Shown: positions 12,401-25,164 of the stretch, piece by piece
Layout: every line of letters starts with the position of its first letter
Numbering within the stretch: the stretch's first letter is position 1
Assembly: GCA_023374045.1 (NCBI GenBank)
Contig: CM041776.1
Location: 480,117,375 to 480,181,374 of the forward strand
DNA length: 64,000 nt
Origin: Limonium bicolor
Lineage: Eukaryota; Streptophyta; Magnoliopsida; Caryophyllales; Plumbaginaceae
Direction: 5' to 3'
Notes under the pieces: generated by a model
What the model saw: the letters and a program-made list of their open reading frames with translations, nothing else
Told to the model about the DNA's origin: nothing
Databases searched by the model: none
Made by a program: the position numbers and the translations under genes

Positions 12401-14109
12401 GTTGTTCGAGAATTGTTCGAGGAACGTAAATGGACATGATAGAGTGGACTCCGGTGACAGGTATGGTTTTCTTGCAACCTGTGTCCTACCGGATTACACC
12501 GGCTTGTATGCCAATGTGTTTTTCTGAGTGTTTGCCACCTTGTAAGATTAAAACATGTAATGAGTTTATAGTAATTCATTTATGTGGCGAATTTGGCCTC
12601 CGATACCATTTAACCTCAAATATGTGTTAAACCTTAGCTAACCAAATCTAGGAACACATGAGTGATCGGTATTCGGAGTTGACGGCCCAAACCTGGGGAA
12701 CGTGCTAACCACGGCTATGTGTGAGTTAGTTGGACATTGTCGTTGTATGCAAGTGTGTGAACCTCCCTTGTGTGCTTAACTCGGTTATGATACCGTATGG
12801 TGTGTGGATGTGGTAGGCTCCATAATGGATCTCTAACTACTTATTTATAAGTGTATATGTACTAATGGGGGGTGAGGAGTCCGGTTGTTCCGGCCACGCG
12901 TGTGATGGACGGGAGTCGATGTCATATCCGGTTCGGCTCTCTTGGTGTATGTATAGGTTGTATTCCAATTTGGTTTCTACCTTCCCTTAGCTTATCCAAA
13001 GCTAGTTACTGACTCACGTCGGGCCACAGGGGCATACGAATGTTATTTCGGTGTGCTTGGGATTACTATATCCGACACACCTTGGGTTTAAGTTAACCGT
13101 TCGATATAACTGGACGGTAACGAGGTTGGTAACGAGCTTAGCATGAGATTGGCAATAATCTCTAGGCTCACTATATATACTAACTATGGTGGAAGGTTCC
13201 TTGTGTGAACCAATCTTATGGTGTTTGTGTTGTTATTGTGCTAAGCAATTTCCCCTGCTATGCTATGATATGTATACATTAGGTGTTTAAAATGAATGCG
13301 ATGTTGTCATGTGTACGCCGAAACAAGAAAGGTTTTGTTATGTTTTGTTATGTGAGGAATGAGATATGTTGTAGGATATGGAGTGTGTGGATCATGGAAA
13401 TGAATCCCAGTTTGTGACAAGAGGCATTTAAGGATAACCCGATTAATGGGTACGTGTCGTTCATTAAGGAAGTAGCTCCGTTTTAGAGGAGAGCCACTCT
13501 AGGGTTAAAGGAATCATTGGATGATTTGTTAAGTGTGGACGTGTTGGATATATGTTGAGCCCTATTGTTGGGTGTATGCAAAGTGTTGTGTATTTATGGT
13601 TTGTATGCATGATTTAAATATAATCAACTGCATGCTAAGACGACAATTAGTTGTGCGTGGCCCGGTAGCATGTGGGCTGCGGGATTACCATACCAGCAAA
13701 GGTGCTGAGCCCCTTGGGGGCCACCCTTTCTCTCCTTTTCTATTTCAGGTACAAGGAGCTGGAAGTCGTTCGAGAGTAGGACGGGGTAGATGTTTATACA
13801 TGGGTAGCCATTTAAATGGCGTAAGCATTGTAAGCGTAGTAAGACCGAAATTGTTATCGGCATTAGTTTGTAAATACTCGGTACAGTGGGAATGTATGTA
13901 TATAATAAATGTTGAAAATGGAAGGAGGATTGTATTGTGTAGTTGCTCGGGAATCTAGTCTATCAGACCGATACAAATGTACATGTATTAGCCTTGTTAG
14001 CCACGTGGGTGGTTAACGGCGTGTAACACCATTGAATTAAGTAATGTGATGAGTTGAGATTTCCGCTGCAGTTTGATGTTAAGTGTATGGTGGTGGTTGG
14101 GGTGTTACA
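9499..14109 (+). mobile_element. Probable solo LTR (4.6 kb) of a related family
   Basis: It begins TGAAATACCCCAAACC, ends GGGGTGTTACA and is flanked by ATAAA (9494-9498 and 14110-14114). The uninterrupted ATAAA is seen in the other LTR of the host element. I see no primer-binding site, polypurine tract or internal start repeat, so a solo LTR left by recombination is the simplest reading. A TATA-like motif near 10195 precedes a pyrimidine-rich segment at 10310-10500 that could be leader. A cluster of TCCGAAC/GTTCGGA palindromes lies at 11889-12145. The same family starts again at 63487. Confidence 0.85.
11889..12145. repeat. Cluster of GTCCGAACTT / AAGTTCGGAC palindromic units
   Basis: Four units occur, each pairing a GTCCGAACTT with a downstream AAGTTCGGAC or close variant. 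The middle two are near-exact copies about 83 bp apart. Each could fold as a stem. The same words occur in the LTRs of the chromovirus. Confidence 0.85.
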
Positions 14110-16059
14110 ATAAAATACTTTTACATATGAATGTGAGGTGGATTAGTAAGTCTAGATTTAATCATTTCTTAACATCTAAGGTATTGAAATATAACTTAAT
14201 GTTTTAAGTTAAAATCATTAAAAGGATTATGATATAAAACTACATTAAACTATGATTTGGAAATTTATCTAAATAATGATCCTTAAGTTTCTTGGCATTA
14301 GATAAGCCATATGAAATACATTTATAACATTAATTACCAATACTTAGGATGTGAGTCTACAATTAAGTGAGGTATCTAGTGGTTAGAATTTATAGAAAGG
14401 TTTATAAATAGGAATTTGATACTTAAAACCTTTGAACCTTTTATTAGATAAAACTAAGTTACATAAGAGATTCTATTAATCTACTTTACGACGCTAAAAA
14501 TATTAATGTGTCATTTGAGTATAAGGTATGGGGATTTTTCAGAACATATTATCTTATTAAGTAATTGACAATTTCACTTGTGAATGAGAGTTTAATTCTT
14601 AGATAAATTCTACCTTATGTTAAGATATAATGTTCATCCTAAAACATAATAAAGGAGATTAATTTATTAAGTTATTCCTTTGAAACCTTAGGTTTTGTAA
14701 ACAATATGAAAAATGTATTTTAAGACGTAAGTTTATTAAAATTTAGTATAAAAGGATTATACATAGTCTATAGCGGGAATGTGTGTAAAAATAAAACATT
14801 TGAGAAATTAAATGTAAGCAAGGATAAATAAAAGGTTATCTTAAAATGTCTTATTAATAGTTAATGATAAAGTAAATAATATACCTTGGAAATACTAAAT
14901 GTAAGAGTTCGATAAATCTAAGTTAACTATAATATAGTTATTCAAGATGAGAAGCAATTTAACATCTTATGATAAGATTATTAGATGGTTGTAATAAAAG
15001 TCATCCTAAACTAAACATATGATAAATGAGTGTAGTAACTCAATTAGGTTATCATAAAATGCATCTATAACACCATGTTTCCAATATACAGGATGTAGAT
15101 CTTAATTAAGTTGAGGGGAAAACTTAATCATAATGGATTATTTGGTAATACTGATAAAATACATAATCATTACATTGTGAAATAATAGTATAATATTCTA
15201 AGATAAACCTATCATAGGTCATAACCCGATATTTATTCTAAATTAGGAATAAAAGTATTAAGCTTAAAATTATTATTGAGATTCTAAGATTAGATGAATA
15301 ATATAATACGCACTTATGATATAAGGGTCTCAAGAGTCTTGAATTGAGAATTAGGGTTAAGTATGAATAAAGTGGATAAGAGTGTAACAATTAACAAGTG
15401 TTAATAACATACATTCCCTAGTCTTACAACCTTGGGTTATACAACATTCTAATATAAGTCAAAGGTTATACATAACCTTTAAGTGAGGGCTTAAAAGACA
15501 ATTGAGACTTAGAAATAAGAGTGAGGAATTTATTTAAGTTTAACTTAGGTTACAAGTTGTTGATGTTAGACTACCTTTAATATTCCTCAGAGTATTGTTG
15601 ATTATTGCACAAGTCGACTAGGACTGCTACAGCGATTACCAGGTACGACTTCTCGTACTCAGCTTGTTGTGTTTTGGACTCTATGGAATGTTTTGTACGA
15701 CTTCTCGTACTCAGATACTTTTGGTGACGAACTTTATGGAATGTTTTGAGAAACGCTAAGTGAGCTTGAATGGATTTCAAAGGAGACTAGTTGTGTGACT
15801 AACTCAGCTTGATGTGACTAACTGAGCCTTGAATGTACAACTCACATGATCATTGGTTCCTCCTATCTGGTTGTCTCATTAGATATTAACTGCTAAGGGT
15901 TTACGCCTCTGCACTCTGTAGGACTGAGTGTTTTGGTATTGCACTTGTGCAGTTATTAGTCTATTGGGAATATGGGAAATGTCAATCTTGGTAAACTCTT
16001 CTTTTGACTATGGATATTGTTTCATCCATGAGCTGAGTCTTTGTTGTGATGTGCGCACA

Positions 16060-16250
16060 TCTTCATCGGTAAACAACGAGGGGCTGTATATCCCCTGTCC
16101 AATCGGACGTTGTGAACAGCGAGGGGTTGTATATTCCCTGTCCAATCGGACGTTGTAAACAGCGAGGGGCTGTATATCCCCTGTCCTATCGGACGTAGTT
16201 AACAGCGAGGGGCTGTATATCCCCTGTCCCAAAAGGGACGCAGTTGGCAG
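16060..16250. repeat. About 43-bp tandem array in the 5' LTR of the LARD-like element
   Basis: Four copies of a unit built on GCGAGGGGCTGTATATCCCC followed by TGTCC-(4 nt)-GGACGT. Both halves are internally palindromic (GGGG..CCCC and GTCC..GGAC). Confidence 0.88.
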
Positions 16251-16902
16251 CAGGGCCATCTCTTCCAATTGGTTTTATTCCACTCTTAAGTTATGGTTCT
16301 TGGGTCTCTTCTTTCATTTCCAGACCTTGTGACTACTTGGGTCTTTCTAATCCTAATTGGAACTGAATCTAACTTAAGCAATGGATGTTCACTAACTTCT
16401 GGCGTGGTTTCTTTTATGTTGGCTCACTCTACCTTCACGTTATTTATCTCTATCCTTGACTTGTTATCTTTGACTTGGTGTTTTGGTGTGCCTTGTTCTT
16501 TTGATTTGTTTTGAGCATTTGACTTCATGTTATTGTTATTTTAAGAGTTATGTTTTTCTTTTAATACTGTTGTTTTGGAGAGTTGTACCAGTTCCATTCC
16601 AGGGAACTGACTCACCCCTCCTGGGGTGGGCTGCTTGGTTTCATCTTGCAGGTACGAATTGTTATACAGGTGGCCACGAAGAGTATGAGTGTATGGGATG
16701 GGAATTAGGATTTTGGAGAGCTACAGTATTTTGTTATCATTACTTTTATACCATGTTTTCTCGAGTTCAGACCGTAGCATTTGTAATATCATAGGTTGTA
16801 ATTGGTGAGGTTTGGTGCCGGGTGTTTGGAACCCGATGATCTGTAATCGCCTTAGTATTTTATTTCCGCTGCATTTATGATAAGTAGGGGCGTTACAGAA
16901 AG

Positions 16903-16914
16903 TGGTATCAGAGC
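16903..16914 (+). other. Primer-binding site of the LARD-like element
   Basis: TGGTATCAGAGC, five bases after the LTR end, is the classic plant initiator tRNA-Met primer site. Its last bases overlap an 18-bp perfect palindrome (16910-16927, AGAGCGTA-GT-TACGCTCT). Confidence 0.9.
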
Positions 16915-19664
16915 GTAGTTACGCTCTGAACCCGAGAAAACAAGCCGAGTGAAATAGTTAGAATATAGGTGCCCTTAAAATTGGGGAATTGGGGTAGAAA
17001 TGGGAAGTGAGGATTCCAGTAAGGCACGACTCCTAACCCTTCTTGGATTAGTGAATGATTTCTTTATACACTTTTTGTATGAATGTCTGTTAGGAATAGT
17101 GTGTTGTCATACCGTTTGACCATTAAACTATAGGAAATAATAATAATAATAAGTCTGGAACATTATCAATTGGGTATGATAAGATCTTGGTTGGAATAAA
17201 TCATACATTGAACTACTTTCAAAAGCATACGTATGGAAAATACATGGCTAAGAAAGCAATGCTTTAAAAGCTTGAACACATGTTCCCATAATTTTAAAGA
17301 ATACTTTTGGTTGAAAATAGTATACAAGTGGAGCTTTGAATAACTAAGTGACATATACTTCAACTCCTTTAAAGCTTGAAATAAATCTCAAGAACTACTT
17401 GGTACAAATTATTACCTAAAGATAATGTTTAAGATAAATCTTAAGTCTAGAAAATTATTAAAGTAACAAGAACTAGTAACTCATCAGAAAAGATCAACAT
17501 CCAAACCTGTAATCCACACTAAAACTCTATGTTAACTTGCCTGGTGCGACGAACTCCTAGGCTGAAAGTAGTGGGGGTGCACACTCACTTCTGGAAGTCT
17601 AGGGGCTAGACAAGCCTTGTCATCTAACCGTAAATAATCTTCTACGCAAGTGATGGATTGTGTTGAACTTGAGGAGGATTGGTGGTAAGACGTTACCATC
17701 ATGAAATCTTGAGCTAGGCATATTTCATTACTAGCCACAATGAACAATTCAAAATTTGTATCTTAAGATTCAGTATTAAAATTCATAAATGTAAAGGGTT
17801 TATTGAGTTAAATATTTGGTGAAAAATACCTATACATGGAGGAAGGGGATTTAAATTTGGGTACTCCAAGGTACAACATCTACCCCTTATTAAATATAAA
17901 AAAATATATATATTAAAGGAAGTAACTTAAAGATTGAGTGAAGGGAAGAGTAATACTAAACTAAATATCATTGATTCTTAAATACTTGGAGTAATGAGCA
18001 TCTAAAAAAAATGAGAGTTACTTAATTATTGGAAATTCTCATGTTTATTTGGAAGTTTAACATTATACATATGCAAAATTTTAGAAGTCACAGAAGGTGT
18101 ATTTTTATAAAGGAATATAATACAAATTTTAATGTATGGTTGGCTAATAAAGCTTTGAATATAATTTTGAAAGACTATCTAGACTTATTATATGATCTAA
18201 AATATTATTTAAACTACTCAAACATGTTACACCTGATTTATAGCTTGTTAATATATTGATATGTGAAAATAACATAAATGGCACATTTACGTATTTTAGG
18301 TTATAAATTCGGTACAAGGTTTCATGAAAGATTTAATTGCATTGAAAAAAAAGAAGTTTTAATATATAGTATGATACTATTTTAAATAAGTTCATGAATT
18401 TTTAAGCCATGACAATTAAGAAACTTTAGGTTATAAAATGCTTCTAGAGAAATGTTGTAGTAAGGATGGCATTTAAATAATTACATTACATTATAATGGA
18501 ATTTTTCTTTTATGAATTAATAGTTTCCAAATCACATGATTAAGATTTTGATACCTACTACACCCAATACTTAAATAAAGAAAGAGTGAACTAAAATGTT
18601 ATTATAGTAATATCTAAGTATAACCTATGTTCCGTTCTCAAAATTTAACCTACTATATGAATGATGAATTCTAAACTTTGTTCTTGCCAATGACCGTAAG
18701 AGAGGCGAAATGAGTTAGGAAAGCATGTTGGGAACACTAAAAGATTTAATTATAATCAAGCTAGAATAACAACGAGTGATATTGTGCATCAAAAATGAAC
18801 TGCATCCTTGAAGGAGGAATCTCCATAGGAGATGTAAAATATAGTGCTCCTTAAAAGTGAGTTTAAATTCCACTTCTTTATTACGAGACGGATATGGGTC
18901 GTACCCTATTTTAAGGGGGGGTACGACATCTTCATAAAATAAACATACAATATAAAATGAACATATAATGGACATATCATTCGTACTGGTCATAAAATGA
19001 ATAGGTAAGGATCATAAAATAAAATTTTATAATAATCAAGAAAATACAAATACATAACAATCAGGGGGTACAAATAAATATCGATCATAGATAAATTCAA
19101 CAGTGCCATAAAATTTACAACAAAGCTTGATAATAAGGTGCTGAATTCTTTGAATGTAGTGTTTGATAACGGAAACAAATGTTTGGGAATTGTTATTGGA
19201 TGAATACCCTTGAGTGGTTGATTGTTTGGTATACATTTTAAAGCTTGTAGTACAACTTGATATTTAGTTTACCCACACACCGGAAGCGGGTGTGAGTAGT
19301 TGGTAGATAAATCTTAAACTTCGGGACGAAGTTCTCTTTTAAGGGGGGGTAGAGCATAATCTTCTTCGCTACCTCATCCAGATTATGCCCTGTTGCGTGA
19401 TTAGCAGAGTAAGAGGTGTATGTGTGTACTTGGTTTTTACATTATGACACCGCATGTGACTTTTTATTTTTATCATGAAATATCTCGGTATATCTTGGTT
19501 CAGTTTGAGTTTGAGTAATCTCGAGTGGAATGTGGAATGGGAATGGATGGAAATAAAGGATTGGATTGGTATGGAATTTCGTTGGAATTATTATTGTTTA
19601 GCACACCCGAAGTGGTGTGAGTGCTTATTAGTTGATTTTTAAACTTCGAGGCGAAGTTTCTGTT

Positions 19665-19672
19665 AAGGGGGA
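19665..19672 (+). other. Polypurine tract of the LARD-like element
   Basis: AAGGGGGA lies five bases upstream of the 3' LTR terminus at 19678, the expected place for plus-strand priming. Two similar tracts lie upstream. Confidence 0.7.
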
Positions 19673-19677
19673 TATAC

Positions 19678-22600
19678 TGAAATACCCCTAAATTAATTTA
19701 AATTAATTTAGGGGATTTCTTTTATTAAACCATAAATAATACTATTAATATTAAATTATGGTATGGAATTATGAATATTAAATTATTATATGGAATTGTG
19801 AAATTTATTTAGGGGTTTTCTCCTATTTAACCCTAATTATTATACATTATTATATAGTATTATGAATTTAATAATAAGATTTATAAGTCAATAAATCTTG
19901 GGAAAATTTCTAAACACTCCAAATATTATAAAGATTTTAGGAAGTGTTGGAACATTGTTTTGAAACATAAAAGTCAATATAAAATTCTAGAAACCTTAAA
20001 GCTTATTAAGCCTTGCTAGAGTTGACTTTTTGAGAATGGTCAAACCAGGCCATGAAACCTATACCAATAAATAGGTTATGAAAAACCATGAAGATCGATA
20101 AAAAGAACGTTAAAAACGGATCATCCTAGCCAAAGTTATGATAAATTGAAGTTTAGAGCCAAAATTTTGAAGGATGCTGACGTGTCCAGGACACGTGTCG
20201 CGCCCAGTCAGCACCGAGTCACTCAATCTTGAGTTTCCAGCGGTTTTGGCATGTCAACAGGCGATCTTTAGACACCTATATCTTTTTCCCTACTCCACCA
20301 TTTGGTATGCCGTTTGTTTCATTCGATTCTCCTATCTTTCCTCTTTCCAACCATTACTCACACACAATCTAACTCCTTCTACAATGATCGGAAAGTTGAT
20401 CCAAAGTTACCTCCTCGCGAGTTCGTAACCCAGAACTGCAGTTTTTCCTGAAATCGGGTAAACTTCGTCACGCCATAACTTCTTCATTTCTCATCCAAAT
20501 TTCGTGTTCTTTAGCTTGTTTTGAAGATCTCTAATCCCTCTACAACTTTCATGTTGATGGCCAAGGCTGATTCGCACTGGTTTGGGAGATAAATCTGTCT
20601 AAAGTCCTACTCGATCACGGTCGGAAATCTGCCCAGTTCATCCCGAAACCAACTAGGTAAACACGGATCTTGTGAGATCTGTAACTTTCTCCCTAGTTCA
20701 TCAAATTCAATGATTCTTCCACTAACATCTAGAGTTACATGTCTAGTTTGGATTGTGATAGGTTCCATGAATCAAATATCTCTCAGTTGGTGCGAGTTGA
20801 TTCGAGAAGAGGCATACCTGAACCGCACATAAATAACGATTTCCAGATTTCCCGATTTGATTTCACCCCGTTAATGCAATTCCGGTGAGTTTCCGATCAA
20901 ATTTCTCCATGGTTTCCATTCGAAATTCATCATCGATCAAACCCACATGCCAATTTAGTCTATTATGCATTACAATGGGAGAATTTGTCAAAATTGAATT
21001 CGAACAAACTGTGAACCCTAACTTCGAACCCAGATTCGAAACTACTACTCATTCGCATGATAATTGGGGAAATAGGTACCATTAGAACCGGATTTGATTA
21101 CGAATCGATAGGAACAAGAATCATCGAATTTGTTCTGTAGATTGTGAGAAAAACGAGATTTAGTACTCGATCTTATTACCTTCGCTGATGAACTCGAGAG
21201 TTCTGGGCCGTCCGATCGCGTTAATAAACTGGACGGCCGAGATTAGATCGTGGGGATTTAAGAAGTATTAAGTGAATATGTTTTCCAGAATAAAGTCCTA
21301 ACTTGCTAGATTTATTTAATGGCCTTCCCGAATGTATTTTGACTTGAAATTTTAACCATAGATTCCTTATAAAATCTAGTTTATTTTGATGTAAATTAAT
21401 ATGGGTTTTGAGTTTTTAAACATAAGTTATGATTTTTGCAAGTTACGAGTATTATGGAATTATTTGGATAATTTAAAAATATTTTTATGAAATAAAAATT
21501 TTATAATATGTCTAAAATGTTATAGTTACTATATATTTAATTTGGGGATTTTTGGACAATTGTAAATGGGTTTAAAAATTGTGTTTATGAGTTTTTCATA
21601 AGAATAACTTATAATATATGGTTTTTAATGTAATCAAAAATTAAAGTATAGTTGATTAATGAACTTTATAGGTTGGGGAAAATATAATAAGACTGATTAA
21701 CATTTAATACAGTATGTTTATAAATATTTTGGGTACTAACTTTAAGTGAAGTAAAAATTGTTACATATATTTATATATATATTATATGAGAGAAATAAAT
21801 AGAAACTTATATTAAATCAAGGAATTTAACTAAACTACATTTTATTTATATATATAATATGGAAGCTACTATGTTTAACGAAAACTAAGGGAAATACTTT
21901 ATTTTATAAACCATATATTGGATGTAGCTATGTGTAAAAGTTAGTATAAATAATTAAGTGCAATAAAACTACACAAGGAATGTCTTGAATAAATCCTAAT
22001 ATATATACACATAAAAAACTACATAAATAAAAGAAATAAAATGCCTTATAGAAAATATAATATGAAGGAATTAATGAGATAAACTAAACCTCTACATAAT
22101 ACTAATAAAAGAATACTATATGAGGCGGTATTAAATTAAGATTATTAATCTTAAGGAGTTATCTTTGAATTTCTAAGATTTATATAAACCGTATTAAAAT
22201 ACATGTATAGTATTAGTCAACGACCATAATGTAAGTCTATAATTGGGTTAAGTAATTAATAAGTTAAAACTTAGGAAAAATTGTGATTAGATTACATAAA
22301 ATGTTACACAAATAGATCTTATTCTATAATTAATGATAAATAAATGTAATACTTTTACATCTAAATGTTCTTAATATATAAACAATAATAAAGTAAATAA
22401 AATACTTTTACATATGAATGTGAGGTGGATTAGTAAGTCTAGATTTAATCATTTCTTAACATCTAAGGTATTGAAATATAACTTAATGTTTTAAGTTAAA
22501 ATCATTAAAAGGATTATGATATAAAACTACATTAAACTATGATTTGGAAATTTATCTAAATAATAATCCTTAAGTTTCTTGGCATTAGATAAGCCATATG

Positions 22601-25164
22601 AAATACATTTATAACATTAATTACCAATACTTAGGATGTGAGTCTACAATTAAGTGAGGTATTAGTGTTAGAATTTATAGAAAGGTTTATAAATAGGAAT
22701 TTGATACTTAAAACCTTTGAACCTTTTATTAGATAAAACTAAGTTACATAAGAGATTATATTGATCTACTTTACGACGCTAAAAATATTAATGTGTCATT
22801 TGAGTATAAGGTATGGGATTTTTCAGAACATATTATCTTATTAAGTAATTGACAATTTCACTTGTGAATGAGAGTTTAATTCTTAGATAAATTCTACCTT
22901 ATGTTAAGATATAATGTTCATCCTAAAACATAATAAAGGAGATTAATTTATTAAGTTATTCCTTTGAAACCTTAGGTTTTGTAAACAATATGAAAAATGT
23001 ATTTTAAGACGTAAGTTTATTAAAATTTAGTATAAAAGGATTATACATAGTCTATAGCGGGAATGTGTGTAAAAATAAAACATTTGGAAATTAAATGTAA
23101 GCAAGGATAAATAAAAGGTTATCTTAAATGCCTTATTATATAGTTAATGATAAAGTAAATAATATACCTTGGAAATACTAAATGTAAGAGTTCGATAAAT
23201 CTAAGTTAACTATAATATAGTTATTCAAGATGAGAAGCAATTTAACATCTTATGATAAGATTATTAGATGGTTGTAATAAAAGTCATCCTAAACTAAACA
23301 TATGATAAATGAGTGTAGTAACTCAATTAGGTTATCATAAAATGCATCTATAACACCATGTTTCCAATATACAGGATGTAGATCTTAATTAAGTTGAGGG
23401 GAAAACTTAATCATAATGGATTATTTGGTAATACTGATAAAATACATAATCATTACATTGTGAAATAATAGTATAATATTCTAAGATAAACCTATCATAG
23501 GTCATAACCCGATATTTATTCTAAATTAGGAATAAAAGTATTAAGCTTAAAAATTATTATTGAGATTCTAAGATTAGATGAATAATATAATACGCACTTA
23601 TGATATAAGGGTCTCAAGAGTCTTGAATTGAGAATTAGGGTTAAGTATGAATAAAGTGGATAAGAGTGTAACAATTAACAAGTGTTAATAACATACATTC
23701 CCTAGTCTTACAACCTTGGGTTATACAACATTCTAATATAAGTCAAAGGTTATACATAACCTTTAAGTGAGGGCTTAAAAGACAATTGAGACTTAGAAAT
23801 AAGAGTGAGGAATTTATTTAAGTTTAACTTAGGTTACAAGTTATTGATGTTAGACTACCTTTAATATTCCTCAGAGTATTGTTGATTATTTGCACAAGTC
23901 GACTAGACTGCTACAGCGATTACCAGGTACGACTTCTCGTACTCAGCTTGTTGTGTTTTGGACTCTATGGAATGTTTTGTACGATTTCTCGTACTCAGAT
24001 ACTTTTGGTGACGAACTTCTTGGAATGTTTTGAGAAACGCTAACTGAGCTTGAATGAATTTCAAAGGACTGTTGTGTGACTAACTCAGCTTGATGTGACT
24101 AATGAGCCTTGAATGTACACCTTGATCATTGGTTCCTCTATCTGGTTGTTCATTAGATATTATCTGCTGGGGTTTACGCCTCTGCACTCTGTAGGACTGA
24201 GTGTTTTGGTATCGCTCTGGTGCAGTTATGATCTAGTGGAAATATGGGAAATGTCAATCTTGGTAAATGCTTCTTTTGACCCTGGATATTGTTTCATCCA
24301 TGAGCTGAGTCTTTTGTGATGTGCGCACATCTTCATCGGTAAACAGCGAGGGGCTGTATATCCCCTGTCCAATCGGACGTTGTAACAGCGAGGGGCTGTA
24401 TATCCCCTGTCCTATTGGACGTAGTTAACAGCGAGGGGCTGTATATCCCCTGTCCTATCGGACGTAGTTAACAGCGAGGGGTTGTATATCCCCTGTCCCA
24501 AAAGGGACGCAGTTGGCAGCAGGGCCATCTCTTCCGATTGGTTTTATTCCACTCTTAGTTATGGTTCTTGGATCTCTTCTTTCATTCCAGTCCTTGTGAC
24601 TACTTGGGTCTTTCTAATCCTAATTGGAACTGAATCTAACTTAAGCAATGGATGTTCACTAACTTCTGGCGTGGTTTCTTTTATGTTGGCTCACTCTACC
24701 TTCACGTTATTTATCTCTATCCTTGACTTGTTATCTTTGACTTGGTGTTTTGGTGTGCCTTGTTCTTCTGATTTGTTTTGAGCATTTGACTTCATGTTAT
24801 TGTTATTTTAAGAGTTATGTTTTTCTTTTAATACTGTTGTTTTGGAGAGTTGTACCAGTTCCATTCCAGGGAACTGACTCACCCCTCCTGGGGTGGGCTG
24901 CTTGGTTTCATCTTGCAGGTACGAATTGTTATACAGGTGGCCACGAAGAGTATGAGTGTATGGGATGGGAATTAGGATTTTGGAGAGCTACAGTATTTTG
25001 TTATCATTACTTTTATACCATGTTTTCTCGAGTTCAGACCGTAGCATTTGTAATATCATAGGTTGTAATTGGTGAGGTTTGGTGCCGGGTGTTTGGAACC
25101 CGATGATCTGTAATCGCCTTAGTATTTTATTTCCGCTGCATTTATGATAAGTAGGGGCGTTACA
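19678..25164 (+). repeat. 3' LTR of the LARD-like element
   Basis: A 5.49-kb copy matching the 5' LTR with only scattered substitutions and small indels. It ends GGGGCGTTACA directly before the CATAT duplication. It contains the empty ATAAA site (near 22395) and a four-copy tandem array at 24342-24512. Confidence 0.93.
24342..24512. repeat. Tandem array in the 3' LTR of the LARD-like element
   Basis: Four copies of the same GCGAGGGGCTGTATATCCCC plus GTCC..GGAC unit as at 16060-16250, with independent single-base differences and one shortened spacer. Confidence 0.88.

Larger units (their letters stand above)
6759..16897 (+). repeat. 5' LTR of the LARD-like element, split by a 4.6-kb insertion
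   Basis: It matches 19678-25164 throughout, apart from small indels, once 9499-14109 and one copy of ATAAA are removed; about 5.52 kb remains. The 3' LTR lacks the insertion and preserves the empty site near 22395, which dates the insertion as later. No protein is encoded. A tandem array lies at 16060-16250. Confidence 0.93.
16898..19677 (+). other. Internal region of the LARD-like element, non-coding
   Basis: Apart from the primer-binding site there is no recognisable gag or pol residue. Reading frames are short and unlike any family I know. The 3' end has repeated polypurine-tract modules: AAGGGGGGG near 18913 and 19341, and AAGGGGGA at 19665-19672 just before the 3' LTR. The last two are each preceded by an AACTTCG-GACGAAGTT-like palindrome and a CACACC..GGTGTGAGT segment, giving a degenerate repeat of about 325 bp. 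Confidence 0.8.
6759..25164 (+). mobile_element. Non-autonomous LTR retrotransposon with 5.5-kb LTRs (LARD-like)
   Basis: Two near-identical LTRs (6759-16897, itself interrupted, and 19678-25164) begin TGAAATACCCC and end GGGGCGTTACA. The 5-bp duplication CATAT lies at 6754-6758 and 25165-25169. A primer-binding site follows the 5' LTR and a polypurine tract precedes the 3' LTR. Internal sequence is only 2.8 kb and shows no gag, protease, reverse transcriptase or integrase motif. Long LTRs with a short non-coding interior match the large retrotransposon derivatives (LARDs) described in plants. The ends resemble gypsy-type LTRs. Net length without the solo LTR is about 13.8 kb. Confidence 0.92.

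Noticed and set aside
13533..13958. 141-codon frame in the solo LTR
   Set aside because: Lies in an LTR, shows no domain, and overlaps an opposite-strand frame of similar quality.
17532..17747. 71-codon minus-strand frame in the LARD-like interior
   Set aside because: No family resemblance, no start context, short; likely chance.
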